Assembly: GCA_916048095.2 (NCBI GenBank)
Contig: OU696597.1
Coordinates: forward strand, 2,192,542-2,256,541
DNA length: 64,000 nt
DNA from: Sacculina carcini
Lineage: Eukaryota; Arthropoda; Thecostraca; Sacculinidae
Direction: 5' to 3'
The stretch's first letter is position 1, and every line of letters begins with the position of its first letter. This document shows positions 48,988-59,387 of the stretch, piece after piece. The notes below the pieces were generated by a model that had not been told where the DNA came from, made no database searches, and saw nothing but the letters and a program-made list of their open reading frames with translations. The position numbers and the translations under genes were made by a program.

Positions 48988-51900
48988 ATGGAACGCGTTC
49001 TTTGTCCGGAAAAATTATCCGTTGATCCGCATTCGAAAGACAGCGAAAAGGCTTACACTCATTGGAGAAAAACGTTCGACAATTTCATCTTGGAATGTGG
49101 GGAAAACGCTCCGGATAAATTCAGATGTTTAACCCGATTTGTTTCTGCTGATGTGTACGATTACATTCGGGATGCGTCTGATTTCAATGATGCCATTTCA
49201 AAACTAGACAATGTCTATGTGAAGACGAAGAACGCTGTTTTTAATAGATACGTGTTGGCTACGAGAAAACAACAACCGAATGAGTCTATCGATGAATTTT
49301 TACTTGCTCTCCATCGTCTCAGTCGTGATTGCAAATTCAAAACAGTTTCTCCCGAAGAATACAGACTGGAACTGGTACGCGACTCCTTCATCACTGGAAT
49401 TTATTCTAATGCTATCCGCCAACGGCTTCTAGAAAATGAGTCACTCAGTCTCGAGCAAGCATGCATTCAAGCAAAAGCGTTGGATACAGCCCAACAACAC
49501 GCAGCCTGTTACTTGCCGACAGCAGATGTCCATACCGCAGCAGCGGTATATACTCCGGGACAGTCTTCAGATGAAACCGAGATGTCTGAAGAAAAAGAAA
49601 AGTCGACAGTGGCTGCTACAACCTTTCCGAAGCGTGCATGCTGGTTTTGTGGCAGCGGAATTCATCCCCGCAACGTATGTCCGGCCAAATCATCCACGTG
49701 CTCGAATTGTCACAAGGTCGGTCACTGGGCGAAGGTTTGTAAGTCGAAACGCACCCCAAAACTGAAAACAGGTTCTGTTGCGTGCACTCACCTGTGTGCA
49801 ATCTCTGCGGCTGCCCCGGATTGTCTTAAACAGTCGTGTCTGCCAGCTTGTGTAAAGGGTCATAACATCACTGCTATCGTGGATACAGCGAGCTCTGAGA
49901 GTTTCATACATGGCAGCGTCGCACGTCGCTTGGGCTTACAAATTCATTCTCATCATCAAGGTATCAAACTGGCTCTGTCTTCAGTGGAAGCCCCTGTGAC
50001 GGGAATGTGTATTGTTGAGATGACATTGAACGACGTTCACTACTCTGACGTGATCCTGCTAGTAATGGAGAACCTCTGCGGAGATGTCCTCCTCGGCATT
50101 GACTTTCTGCGACAACATACTTCTCTGATTATGGAGTACGGCGGATCGAAACCCATATTGAAGGTCTCTCAGGATAGAAACGCGAGTTGTTGTTTCACGG
50201 CTGCAAAAATACCGTTGACCTCAATATTCGCAAATATGAAAAAAGATGTCAAGCCGGTGGCTTCGAAATCGAGAACATACTGCTCAGAAGACAAGGCCTT
50301 CATTGCTCAAGAAGTTAGACACCTATTGTCTGAGGGAATTGTTGAGCATAGCAACTCTCCATGGAGAGCCCAAATTGTCATTGTTCGAGATGATGAAAAC
50401 AAGAGGAAAAGAATGTGTATAGACTATTCCAGAACAGTCAATCTATATACAAACGCCGACGCTTATCCAGTACCAAACATCAGTGAGATGGTGAACACCT
50501 TCTCACAGTACAGAAAATTTTCTACGTTCGATCTCCGCAGCGCATACCATCAGATACCGCTTATTGACTCCGATAAACCATTAACTGCTTTTGAAGCGAA
50601 CGGTAAACTATATCAATTTACCAGAATTCCCTTTGGAGTGTCCAACGGAGTGGCGGTTTTTCAACGAGTGATGGACCGACTCTGCGAGGAAGAGAAACTC
50701 AAAGATACGTTTCCTTACCTCGACAATATTACTATCGCTGGTCGTAATCAAGCTGAACACGACGAAAACCTTAATCGCTTCATGACAGTCATAAAAGAAC
50801 GGAATTTAACCTTGAATAAAGAGAAATCTGTGGTTTCTGTTGATTCCATCGATGTTCTTGGATATACCGTCGGGCATGGCTCTATCAAGCCAGACAAGAA
50901 CAGAATGTCGCCACTACTGAATATGTCAATTCCCACAAATGCGACCAGTTTAAAACGTATGTTAGGATTATTCGCATACTACGCCAAATGGGTACCAGAT
51001 TTTGCGTCAAAAGCTCACCCTTTATACAATGTTCGCTGTTTCCCACTAGAACAAGAAGCTGTATCAGCTCTGGAACATTTGAAACATTGTCTTGCGGACG
51101 CCTCACTCAGAAGTATCGAGGACAACACTCCCTTCGTAGTTGAATGCGACGCGTCAGATGTAGCAGTGTCGGCCACCTTGAACCAACGCGGTAGTCCCGT
51201 TGCGTTCATGTCGAGAACGCTGAACAAGTCTGAACAACATTATCCTGCAGTCGAGAAAGAGGCAACGGCAATCATTGAAGCTATCCGAAAGTGGTACCAC
51301 CTACTGGCCGGAGGTCACTTCACAATCGTCACGGATCAAAGGTCAGTTGCTTTTATGTTTGATAGCAGAAAAACGACAAAGATTAAGAATAATAAAATTC
51401 AAGGGTGGCGCTTGGAGCTCTCCTCTTTAAGCTATACTATCCGATACCGCCCTGGGTCCCAGAACGTTGCACCTGATACACTTTCACGGGCTGTATGTGC
51501 TTCTGTGGGTCGCAATGGTCTTATCGATGTACATGAGGGTCTATGTCATCCCGGCGTCACTAGAATGCTACATTTTGTCCGGTCGAAAAACTTGCCATTT
51601 TCTACTGATGAAGTTAAACGGGTGTGCACCGCGTGTAGAATATGCGCGGAAGTAAAACCGCGTTTTCACAAACCTGCTGACGCAACTCTCATAAAGTCGA
51701 CTCGACCAATGGAGCGCTTGAGTATAGACTTCAAGGGGCCTCTGCAGTCAAGTTCTAAAAACATATATTTGTTCACGGCTGTAGACGAATATTCTAGATT
51801 CCCATTTGCCATTCCGTGTCCGGACATGACGGCTGGTACTGTTGTCAAGTGTCTTGACAGTATATTTTCACTTTGCGGAATGTCAGCATATGTACATTCT

Positions 51901-52005
51901 GACCGGGGAAGCAGTTTCTTATCACACGAAGTCCATCAATATCTCAACAGTCGTGGAGTCGCTACCAGCCGAGCCACCCCGTATCACCCGGAAACATCTG
52001 GTTAA
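48988..52005 (+). CDS. Gypsy-type gag-pol in one long ORF, 3' truncated
   Basis: An open frame of 1005 codons starting ATG at 48988. Order (approximate residues): capsid-like gag 1-200; zinc knuckles CWFCGSGIHPRNVC and CSNCHKVGHWAKVC 217-255; protease with IVDTASSESFI near 295; RT about 430-610 with FDLRSAYHQIPL and YLDN; RNase H from VECDASDVAVSATL near 718; integrase zinc motif HEGLCHPG...CTACRIC 848-885; integrase core with SIDFKGPL near 912 and VHSDRGSSF near 969. The ORF stops at TPYHPETSG, just before the expected catalytic Glu, so the third residue of the D,D,E triad and the C-terminus are gone. The RT box reads YLDN, not YLDD. Otherwise the youngest-looking coding element here. Confidence 0.9.
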   Translation: MERVLCPEKLSVDPHSKDSEKAYTHWRKTFDNFILECGENAPDKFRCLTRFVSADVYDYIRDASDFNDAISKLDNVYVKTKNAVFNRYVLATRKQQPNESIDEFLLALHRLSRDCKFKTVSPEEYRLELVRDSFITGIYSNAIRQRLLENESLSLEQACIQAKALDTAQQHAACYLPTADVHTAAAVYTPGQSSDETEMSEEKEKSTVAATTFPKRACWFCGSGIHPRNVCPAKSSTCSNCHKVGHWAKVCKSKRTPKLKTGSVACTHLCAISAAAPDCLKQSCLPACVKGHNITAIVDTASSESFIHGSVARRLGLQIHSHHQGIKLALSSVEAPVTGMCIVEMTLNDVHYSDVILLVMENLCGDVLLGIDFLRQHTSLIMEYGGSKPILKVSQDRNASCCFTAAKIPLTSIFANMKKDVKPVASKSRTYCSEDKAFIAQEVRHLLSEGIVEHSNSPWRAQIVIVRDDENKRKRMCIDYSRTVNLYTNADAYPVPNISEMVNTFSQYRKFSTFDLRSAYHQIPLIDSDKPLTAFEANGKLYQFTRIPFGVSNGVAVFQRVMDRLCEEEKLKDTFPYLDNITIAGRNQAEHDENLNRFMTVIKERNLTLNKEKSVVSVDSIDVLGYTVGHGSIKPDKNRMSPLLNMSIPTNATSLKRMLGLFAYYAKWVPDFASKAHPLYNVRCFPLEQEAVSALEHLKHCLADASLRSIEDNTPFVVECDASDVAVSATLNQRGSPVAFMSRTLNKSEQHYPAVEKEATAIIEAIRKWYHLLAGGHFTIVTDQRSVAFMFDSRKTTKIKNNKIQGWRLELSSLSYTIRYRPGSQNVAPDTLSRAVCASVGRNGLIDVHEGLCHPGVTRMLHFVRSKNLPFSTDEVKRVCTACRICAEVKPRFHKPADATLIKSTRPMERLSIDFKGPLQSSSKNIYLFTAVDEYSRFPFAIPCPDMTAGTVVKCLDSIFSLCGMSAYVHSDRGSSFLSHEVHQYLNSRGVATSRATPYHPETSG

Positions 52006-52036
52006 TGCCAAGACTAGTATCTAGACTATACCTAGA

Positions 52037-52377
52037 CTAGTATCTAGGTGGCGTTGACCGAGGCAACGCCACCTAGAAGTAGTCTAGGTGGCATTGGTAT
52101 AGGTATCATGTATGTATGTGTGTGTTTCCGCAGGCCGAGAATGACGCTAGCGGGTTCATTCGCTTTGGAGGGGAAATTCACCATCAAAGTTGTGATCGTG
52201 GTCGCGGTCACGGTCGCCGTCCCGGCCGGCTTACTAATATTGGTGTACAAATATTGCGCAAAGCTTTGCAAAAGAGAGGTATTTGAACACAAATAACTAC
52301 ATGAAAGAAATAATCATCCTTAAAACCGGTCTCAAAAAATGGATCTAGTATCTAGGTGGCGTTGACCGAGGCGACGC
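52037..52377 (+). other. Transmembrane-exon cassette flanked by 33-bp direct repeats
   Basis: A 33-bp sequence beginning CTAGTATCTAGGTGGCGTTG lies at 52037-52069 and again at 52345-52377 with one mismatch. Between them is the third copy of the transmembrane last exon. The left repeat also forms a hairpin with TCTAGGTGGCGTTG (52043-52056) and CAACGCCACCTAGA (52064-52077). Related CTAGGTGGCGTTG sequence occurs at about 33985. The origin could be a small mobile unit or a local duplication. Confidence 0.6.
52134..52345 (+). CDS. Transmembrane last exon, copy 3, with conserved downstream sequence
   Basis: Plus strand: the acceptor TATGTGTGTGTTTCCGCAG (as in copies 1 and 2) ends at 52133. Two readings exist. 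Phase 0 begins AENDASGFIRFGGE and soon loses the helix. Phase 1 gives KFTIKVVIVVAVTVAVPAG, LLILVYKYCAKLCKREVFEHK and TAA at 52294, a clear single membrane helix with a basic tail. A frameshift near 52180 may join them. The last codons and about 50 bases after the stop match copy 1 with two or so differences, while the exon itself is nearly unrelated. Confidence 0.5.
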
Positions 52378-52930
52378 ATTCGCCAGCTGGTGCAGATATG
52401 ACGTCACCCATCCACAGCGAACCAGCGCAGGCTTCCGGTGTGACAGATAAAACGGGGACATAGATAAAATGGGGACATCGATGCATTTGATACAAAATAT
52501 GACGCATTTGAAGGAATTCGAAGCATTTCCCTTCGTACCATGTGCACTGGATGTTATAACATGTGCTCTGATTAGTGATTCTTGCAGTGCACTTGTAGTA
52601 ACGTAGTTGGGTAGTTGCTAGTTTTTCATTGTAGACATGGGTACCCAGGTATGTATTTTGGTTAATTTCATAGGGGACAAATGCATTTTTTAGTAAATTT
52701 GTTGTTCTTAAATTCGTTGGTGCTTGGTTCGTTAGTGCTTGTGTTTGTTGCTTGTTTGGTTAGTAACCGCTCATTGTATTAGTTTTCTGGTTTGTTAATG
52801 AACGATAATTTTTATAGCCGTCTGGTTGGTTAGTGCACACATAAACAGTTCTCGTTGCTGGTGTTTTGTGTTGTAAAAGCGATGACGTGGTTTAATCTTG
52901 AATTTATGATAATGTAGGTTACGTACTACT
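52378..52930. other. AT-rich stretch before the integrase gene
   Basis: Contains a GATAAAACGGGGACATAGATAAAATGGGGACAT-type short tandem (52447-52480). No gene seen. TTGTCAAAATTTCAG at about 52937-52951 could be a splice acceptor for the integrase frame. Confidence 0.4.
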
Positions 52931-52937
52931 TGAAAAC

Positions 52938-53672
52938 TTGTCAAAATTTCAGACAGGCTCCACTCTAGAGGATATGATGTGCTATTTACAAACCGGAGTA
53001 TGTCCCTCGTCAATATCAAGGCAGAGGAAACATAAAGTCATACAGCGCGCGACACCCAGGGGAAATAGGTACATCCTGACCGCCACAGACCTTTATTCGA
53101 AGTGGGTTTCAGCGTTCCCTCTGCAGGCCAAATCAGCAGATCAGGTTTCCCACCACATCCAAACAATGTTCCACCTTTTCGGGCCCCCGAAGAAAATAAT
53201 AACAGATCAGGGTAGGGAGTTTTGTAATAAGGTGAATCAGGCTTTGTTTCAGGTGTTCCAGGTGAAACACGCTGTGACACACGCGTATCATCCGCAGACC
53301 AAAAGACAGGCTGAGAGGACCAACGGCACATTGAAAAAGATCATCATGAAGTTGTGCAATGAACGGCAGGATGACTGGGACTGTCACCTCGGTGCCGCAG
53401 CATACGCCATGAACACCTCGGTGCAGGAATCCACCAAATTTTTCCTGTTTTATATCATGTTCGTAAGGTGCCCTCGTTTAATGGCGGACATGCAAATGAA
53501 TTACACCCCAGATTTGGACTCCCGGGTCAAGGATAGCATTGAAAACCCTAATATTGAGAGTCAAGACATTCAGAGCAGAGTAGAGAGAATGGTGGGGGTA
53601 AAAGAAGTGGTTAGTGCCAATATAAAAAAATCACAAGAACGCCAGAAAAAACGTCGAGTTGAGAAAGAATAA
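52938..53672 (+). CDS. Retroviral-type integrase, Gypsy/Ginger-derived (GIN/KRBA2-like)
   Basis: A 244-codon frame; the real start is unclear because it opens on an alternative codon behind a possible acceptor at 52951. The integrase core shows TATDLYSKWVSAFPL (first Asp), KKIITDQGREFCNKV (second Asp) and THAYHPQTKRQAERTNGTL (Glu), so the catalytic triad is present. The N-terminal HHCC zinc domain is lacking; only CYLQTGVCPSS precedes it. The C-terminal part has ESTKFFLFYIMFVRCPRLMAD, as in host-domesticated integrases and Ginger transposases, and a short Lys/Arg-rich end. It could be the end of a degraded Gypsy or a domesticated gene; no LTR or TIR is evident. Confidence 0.7.
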   Translation: MSKFQTGSTLEDMMCYLQTGVCPSSISRQRKHKVIQRATPRGNRYILTATDLYSKWVSAFPLQAKSADQVSHHIQTMFHLFGPPKKIITDQGREFCNKVNQALFQVFQVKHAVTHAYHPQTKRQAERTNGTLKKIIMKLCNERQDDWDCHLGAAAYAMNTSVQESTKFFLFYIMFVRCPRLMADMQMNYTPDLDSRVKDSIENPNIESQDIQSRVERMVGVKEVVSANIKKSQERQKKRRVEKE

Positions 53673-53853
53673 GGGGACGAGGTGTTCACGTAGGCGATGA
53701 GGATGTGGCGAGTCAAACAATTCAATTAATTGAAGCAATTCAATTAATCATTCAATCATACAATTCTATCAATCAATTCAGTGTACAAATCTTCTACAGA
53801 ATCTTCTATCTATTTTTGACCTTTTATGGTGAACCTCCCTCTATATATATATA
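53673..53853. other. Short AT-rich spacer
   Basis: TCAATTAATTGAAGCAATTCAATTAAT near 53720 is locally palindromic. No gene. Confidence 0.4.
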
Positions 53854-53854
53854 C

Positions 53855-54740
53855 TAGCATTAAAACCCGCCCGTTGTGCGGAGCAATTAATAAAAAAATT
53901 GCAAATAAAAAATAAATAAGGCAAAGTCATGAAAACCTTAATCAATTAAAAGGTCTAAATTTCATTATTTTTAATTTTATTTTGACAAAATATTTTCACT
54001 CAACCCGCCTCATATTTAAACCCGCCCGACGTGAGGAAAAATTCAGAACTCGAACACCATCCGTTCTGGTTCTTGAAGTTGAATCCATTAGTTTTGTATA
54101 TTAATTCATTCTATACGGTGAAATTGAACGTTTTATTGCTGCCCGCGGGACATTTTTATTTCATAAAAATGAGCCATCGCTTCGTTTGCGTTTGAAGCCC
54201 CTGATCATTGAACCAGCGAACCATGAACCAGCGCAATTATGTCATCTAATATTCAAGCATACATACACAGACAGACAGATAATTTCTTCTTTATGTATAT
54301 ATATGGCATTAAAACCCGCCCGTTGTGCGGAGCAATTCATAAAAATATTGCAAATTAAAAATAAATAAGGCAAACTCATGAAAACATTAATCAATTAAAA
54401 GGTCTAAATTTCATTATTTTTAATTTTATTTTGACAAAATATTTTCACTCATCCCGCCTCATATTTAAACCCGCCCGACGTGAGGAATAATTCAGAACTC
54501 GAACACCATCCGTTCTGGTTCTTGAAGTCAAATCCATTAGTTTTGTATATGAATTCATTCTATACGGTGAAATTGAACGTTTTATTGCTGCCCGCGGGAC
54601 ATTTTTATTTCATAAAAATGAGCCATCGCTTCGTTTGCGTTTGAAGCCCCTGATCATTGAACCAGCGAACCATGAACCAGCGCAATTATGTCACCTCATA
54701 TTCAAGCATACATACACAGACAGACAGATAATTTCTTCTT

Positions 54741-54777
<37 letters not shown>

Positions 54778-56394
54778 CATTAAAACCCGCCCGTTGTGCG
54801 GAGCAATTCATAACACTTCAGATACAATTTGGAAAATTCAGATACACTTTGGAAAATTAAGAATAATACCGTGTTGTAGAAAACAAGATTTCTAGCACGA
54901 TGGTATAATTTATTTTTATGTTTAACAAATAGTTACTGAGAAATAGTAGAAAAATTAATTAATTTTATTCGGCCGGTGTTCAAGTGAAATTTTGGATGTA
55001 TTTGAGAATTTTGCCAATTTTACACGTTTTTTGTATCATTTGTGGGTATAAATTATAGCTTATCTTGTAGAACACAAAATTATCTACACAGTAGTATATT
55101 CCTGTGTAATCGCAAGCGCGTAAATTATGATTGGACTTCAGTGAAATTAAATCAGTGTATATTCATGTGTAATCGCAAGTGCGCATAATAGCTGTCAAAT
55201 TGGCAACATGACAATTTGACTTTACACCGCCGTAACTTCCTTCAGATACACTTTGGAAAATTAAAAATTATACCGTATTGTAGAAAACAAAATTTCTAGC
55301 ACGATGGTATAATTAATTTTAATGTATGACAAACAGTTCCTGAGAAATGGGTAGAAAAATGAATTAATTTTAGTCACCCAGTGTTCAAGTGTAATTTTGG
55401 ATGTATTTGAGAATTTTGCCAATTTTACACGTTTTTTGTATCATTTGTGGGTATAAATTATACATTTTCTTGTAGAACACAAAATTCTCTACACAGTAGT
55501 ATATTCCTGTGTAATCGCAAGTGCGCATAATAGCTGTCAAATTGGCAATATGTCCATTTGACTTTACACCGCCGTAACTTCCTTCAGATACACTTTGGAA
55601 AATTAAGAATTATACCGTATTGTAGAAAACAAACTTTCCAGCACAATGGTATAATTTATTTTTATGTGTAACAAATAGTTCTTGAGAAATAGGTAGAAAA
55701 ATGAATTAATTTTAGTCGCACGGTGTTCAAGTGTAATTTTGGATGTATTTGAGAATTTTTCCAATTTTACACGTTTTTTGTATCATTTGTGGGTATAAAT
55801 TATAGCGTTTCTTGTAGAACACAAAATTTTCTACACAATAGTATAATTTTTATAACTGTAACTCTGCTGGTTTAAGAGGAATAGATAGCGGAATATTGAC
55901 CAAAATATTCGCGTTTTTCAGTGCCTTTTTGACTTTGTCATTTTGACTTCACACCGCCGTAACTTTTTCTTAATACGCTCTGGAAAATTAAAATTTATAC
56001 CGTGCTGTAGAAAACAAAATTCCCAGCATGATGGTAATATTTATTTAGATGTGTGATGTTTAGTTGCTGAGAAATAGAGAAAAAAATACAGAAAATCGGA
56101 CGCGTCGAGCTTAAATATATTTTTGAATGTAGACTGAAATTTTGTCATTTTTACATATTTTATATTTAATTTTTGGATATTAATTATAACCTATCTTGTA
56201 GAACAGAAAATTTTCTACACAGTGGTATAATCTGTTTGGCTGTACCATTTCTGGTTTATGAGGAGTAGATGGCAGAGCATTGACCACAATTTTCGCATTT
56301 TTCAGGGTTCATTTTGTCTTTTCACCGCTATAACTTTTTTTGATTTCATTTTGGAAATTTAAAATTTAATCTAAAGTGTAGACAAGAAAATTTC
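53855..56394. repeat. Tandem duplication unit 1 (2540 bp)
   Basis: Starts TAGCATTAAAACCCGCCC and ends AGACAAGAAAATTTC. Unit 2 begins immediately with the same TAGCATTAAAACCC. Confidence 0.9.
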
Positions 56395-57280
56395 TAGCAT
56401 TAAAACCCGCCCGTTGTGCGGAGCAATTAATAAAAAAATTGCAAATAAAAAATAAATAAGGCAAAGTCATGAAAACCTTAATCAATTAAAAGGTCTAAAT
56501 TTCATTATTTTTAATTTTATTTTGACAAAATATTTTCACTCAACCCGCCTCATATTTAAACCCGCCCGACGTGAGGAAAAATTCAGAACTCGAACACCAT
56601 CCGTTCTGGTTCTTGAAGTTGAATCCATTAGTTTTGTATATTAATTCATTCTATACGGTGAAATTGAACGTTTTATTGCTGCCCGCGGGACATTTTTATT
56701 TCATAAAAATGAGCCATCGCTTCGTTTGCGTTTGAAGCCCCTGATCATTGAACCAGCGAACCATGAACCAGCGCAATTATGTCATCTAATATTCAAGCAT
56801 ACATACACAGACAGACAGATAATTTCTTCTTTATGTATATATATGGCATTAAAACCCGCCCGTTGTGCGGAGCAATTCATAAAAATATTGCAAATTAAAA
56901 ATAAATAAGGCAAACTCATGAAAACATTAATCAATTAAAAGGTCTAAATTTCATTATTTTTAATTTTATTTTGACAAAATATTTTCACTCATCCCGCCTC
57001 ATATTTAAACCCGCCCGACGTGAGGAATAATTCAGAACTCGAACACCATCCGTTCTGGTTCTTGAAGTCAAATCCATTAGTTTTGTATATGAATTCATTC
57101 TATACGGTGAAATTGAACGTTTTATTGCTGCCCGCGGGACATTTTTATTTCATAAAAATGAGCCATCGCTTCGTTTGCGTTTGAAGCCCCTGATCATTGA
57201 ACCAGCGAACCATGAACCAGCGCAATTATGTCACCTCATATTCAAGCATACATACACAGACAGACAGATAATTTCTTCTT

Positions 57281-57315
<35 letters not shown>

Positions 57316-58932
57316 CATTAAAACCCGCCCGTTGTGCGGAGCAATTCATAACACTTCAGATACAATTTGGAAAATTCAGATACACTTTGGAAAATTAAGA
57401 ATAATACCGTGTTGTAGAAAACAAGATTTCTAGCACGATGGTATAATTTATTTTTATGTTTAACAAATAGTTACTGAGAAATAGTAGAAAAATTAATTAA
57501 TTTTATTCGGCCGGTGTTCAAGTGAAATTTTGGATGTATTTGAGAATTTTGCCAATTTTACACGTTTTTTGTATCATTTGTGGGTATAAATTATAGCTTA
57601 TCTTGTAGAACACAAAATTATCTACACAGTAGTATATTCCTGTGTAATCGCAAGCGCGTAAATTATGATTGGACTTCAGTGAAATTAAATCAGTGTATAT
57701 TCATGTGTAATCGCAAGTGCGCATAATAGCTGTCAAATTGGCAACATGACAATTTGACTTTACACCGCCGTAACTTCCTTCAGATACACTTTGGAAAATT
57801 AAAAATTATACCGTATTGTAGAAAACAAAATTTCTAGCACGATGGTATAATTAATTTTAATGTATGACAAACAGTTCCTGAGAAATGGGTAGAAAAATGA
57901 ATTAATTTTAGTCACCCAGTGTTCAAGTGTAATTTTGGATGTATTTGAGAATTTTGCCAATTTTACACGTTTTTTGTATCATTTGTGGGTATAAATTATA
58001 CATTTTCTTGTAGAACACAAAATTCTCTACACAGTAGTATATTCCTGTGTAATCGCAAGTGCGCATAATAGCTGTCAAATTGGCAATATGTCCATTTGAC
58101 TTTACACCGCCGTAACTTCCTTCAGATACACTTTGGAAAATTAAGAATTATACCGTATTGTAGAAAACAAACTTTCCAGCACAATGGTATAATTTATTTT
58201 TATGTGTAACAAATAGTTCTTGAGAAATAGGTAGAAAAATGAATTAATTTTAGTCGCACGGTGTTCAAGTGTAATTTTGGATGTATTTGAGAATTTTTCC
58301 AATTTTACACGTTTTTTGTATCATTTGTGGGTATAAATTATAGCGTTTCTTGTAGAACACAAAATTTTCTACACAATAGTATAATTTTTATAACTGTAAC
58401 TCTGCTGGTTTAAGAGGAATAGATAGCGGAATATTGACCAAAATATTCGCGTTTTTCAGTGCCTTTTTGACTTTGTCATTTTGACTTCACACCGCCGTAA
58501 CTTTTTCTTAATACGCTCTGGAAAATTAAAATTTATACCGTGCTGTAGAAAACAAAATTCCCAGCATGATGGTAATATTTATTTAGATGTGTGATGTTTA
58601 GTTGCTGAGAAATAGAGAAAAAAATACAGAAAATCGGACGCGTCGAGCTTAAATATAATTTTGAATGTAGACTGAAATTTTGTCATTTTTACATATTTTA
58701 TATTTAATTTTTGGATATTAATTATAACCTATCTTGTAGAACAGAAAATTTTCTACACAGTGGTATAATCTGTTTGGCTGTACCATTTCTGGTTTATGAG
58801 GAGTAGATGGCAGAGCATTGACCACAATTTTCGCATTTTTCAGGGTTCATTTTGTCTTTTCACCGCTATAACTTTTTTTGATTTCATTTTGGAAATTTAA
58901 AATTTAATCTAAAGTGTAGACAAGAAAATTTC
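56395..58932. repeat. Tandem duplication unit 2 (2538 bp)
   Basis: Essentially identical to unit 1. By eye, differences are one (TA)n length change and one base near 58656 (TATAATTTTG versus TATATTTTTG at about 56118). After it the sequence continues to the true 5' end with CAACGTGATGG. Confidence 0.9.
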
Positions 58933-59059
58933 CAACGTGATGGTATAAATTGTTAGCGGGTAGGCTGAGTGGTGGCCGAATAATAGCTGATAGAAAATGG
59001 ACCAAGGAGGGTCGAACAGACACACAGACAGACAGACACACACACAGACACACAGAGCA

Positions 59060-59094
59060 TCTCTTTTATATATATAGATATATATATATATATA

Positions 59095-59129
<35 letters not shown>

Positions 59130-59200
59130 ATATATATATATATATATATATATAGATATATATATATATATATATATATAGATATATATATATATATAAT
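59060..59200. repeat. (TA)n microsatellite with GATA interruptions
   Basis: TATATAGATATATA-type sequence of about 140 bases just outside the Helitron-like 5' end. Confidence 0.95.
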
Positions 59201-59387
59201 TCTCATAACGCTGAGAAATTAGTCATTTTTCCAGCTTTTCTCATATGTTGAATTGTTTCATTTGTAGATTTAGTGCGGGATCGTGTAGATTCGTGCGTGA
59301 ATTCGTGGTCATTAACATATTGCGCTTTTCATCACGTTATTCTTCTGTACATCGTTGTTGAATACATTCACAAGCTATTTCGGCACA
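59201..59387. other. Leader before Gypsy gag, no LTR recognised
   Basis: AT-rich sequence; no paired LTR within the window. Confidence 0.4.

Larger units (their letters stand above)
53854..59078 (-). mobile_element. Non-autonomous Helitron-like cluster, minus orientation, with internal tandem duplication
   Basis: Reverse-complemented, it starts TCTATATATATAAAAGAG (59078 down) and ends GGGCGGGTTTTAATG then CTAG (53857-53854), followed by T. The ends match the cluster at 18200-22226. It holds the same 340-400-bp internal units and several CCGCACAACGGGCGGG ends (53.87, 54.32, 54.79, 56.41, 56.86, 57.33 kb). No Rep/helicase frame. Short repeated open frames at 54186, 54635 and 56726 (RLKPLIIEPANHEPAQLC) are copies of one non-coding stretch. 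Confidence 0.75.

Noticed and set aside
48725..53672. Integrase at 52.9 kb as the missing 3' part of the Gypsy ORF at 49.0-52.0 kb
   Set aside because: It contains its own complete D,D,E core overlapping the region already present in the Gypsy ORF and is different in sequence, so it is a separate element.
54186..54895. Repeated small frame RLKPLIIEPANHEPAQLC at 54186, 54635 and 56726
   Set aside because: Copies of one Helitron-internal non-coding stretch; it lacks a conserved start context and ends in simple repeats.
53854..59078. CRISPR-like or satellite array
   Set aside because: Repeat units are long (340-470 bp), diverged and bounded by Helitron-type ends; no short regular spacers.
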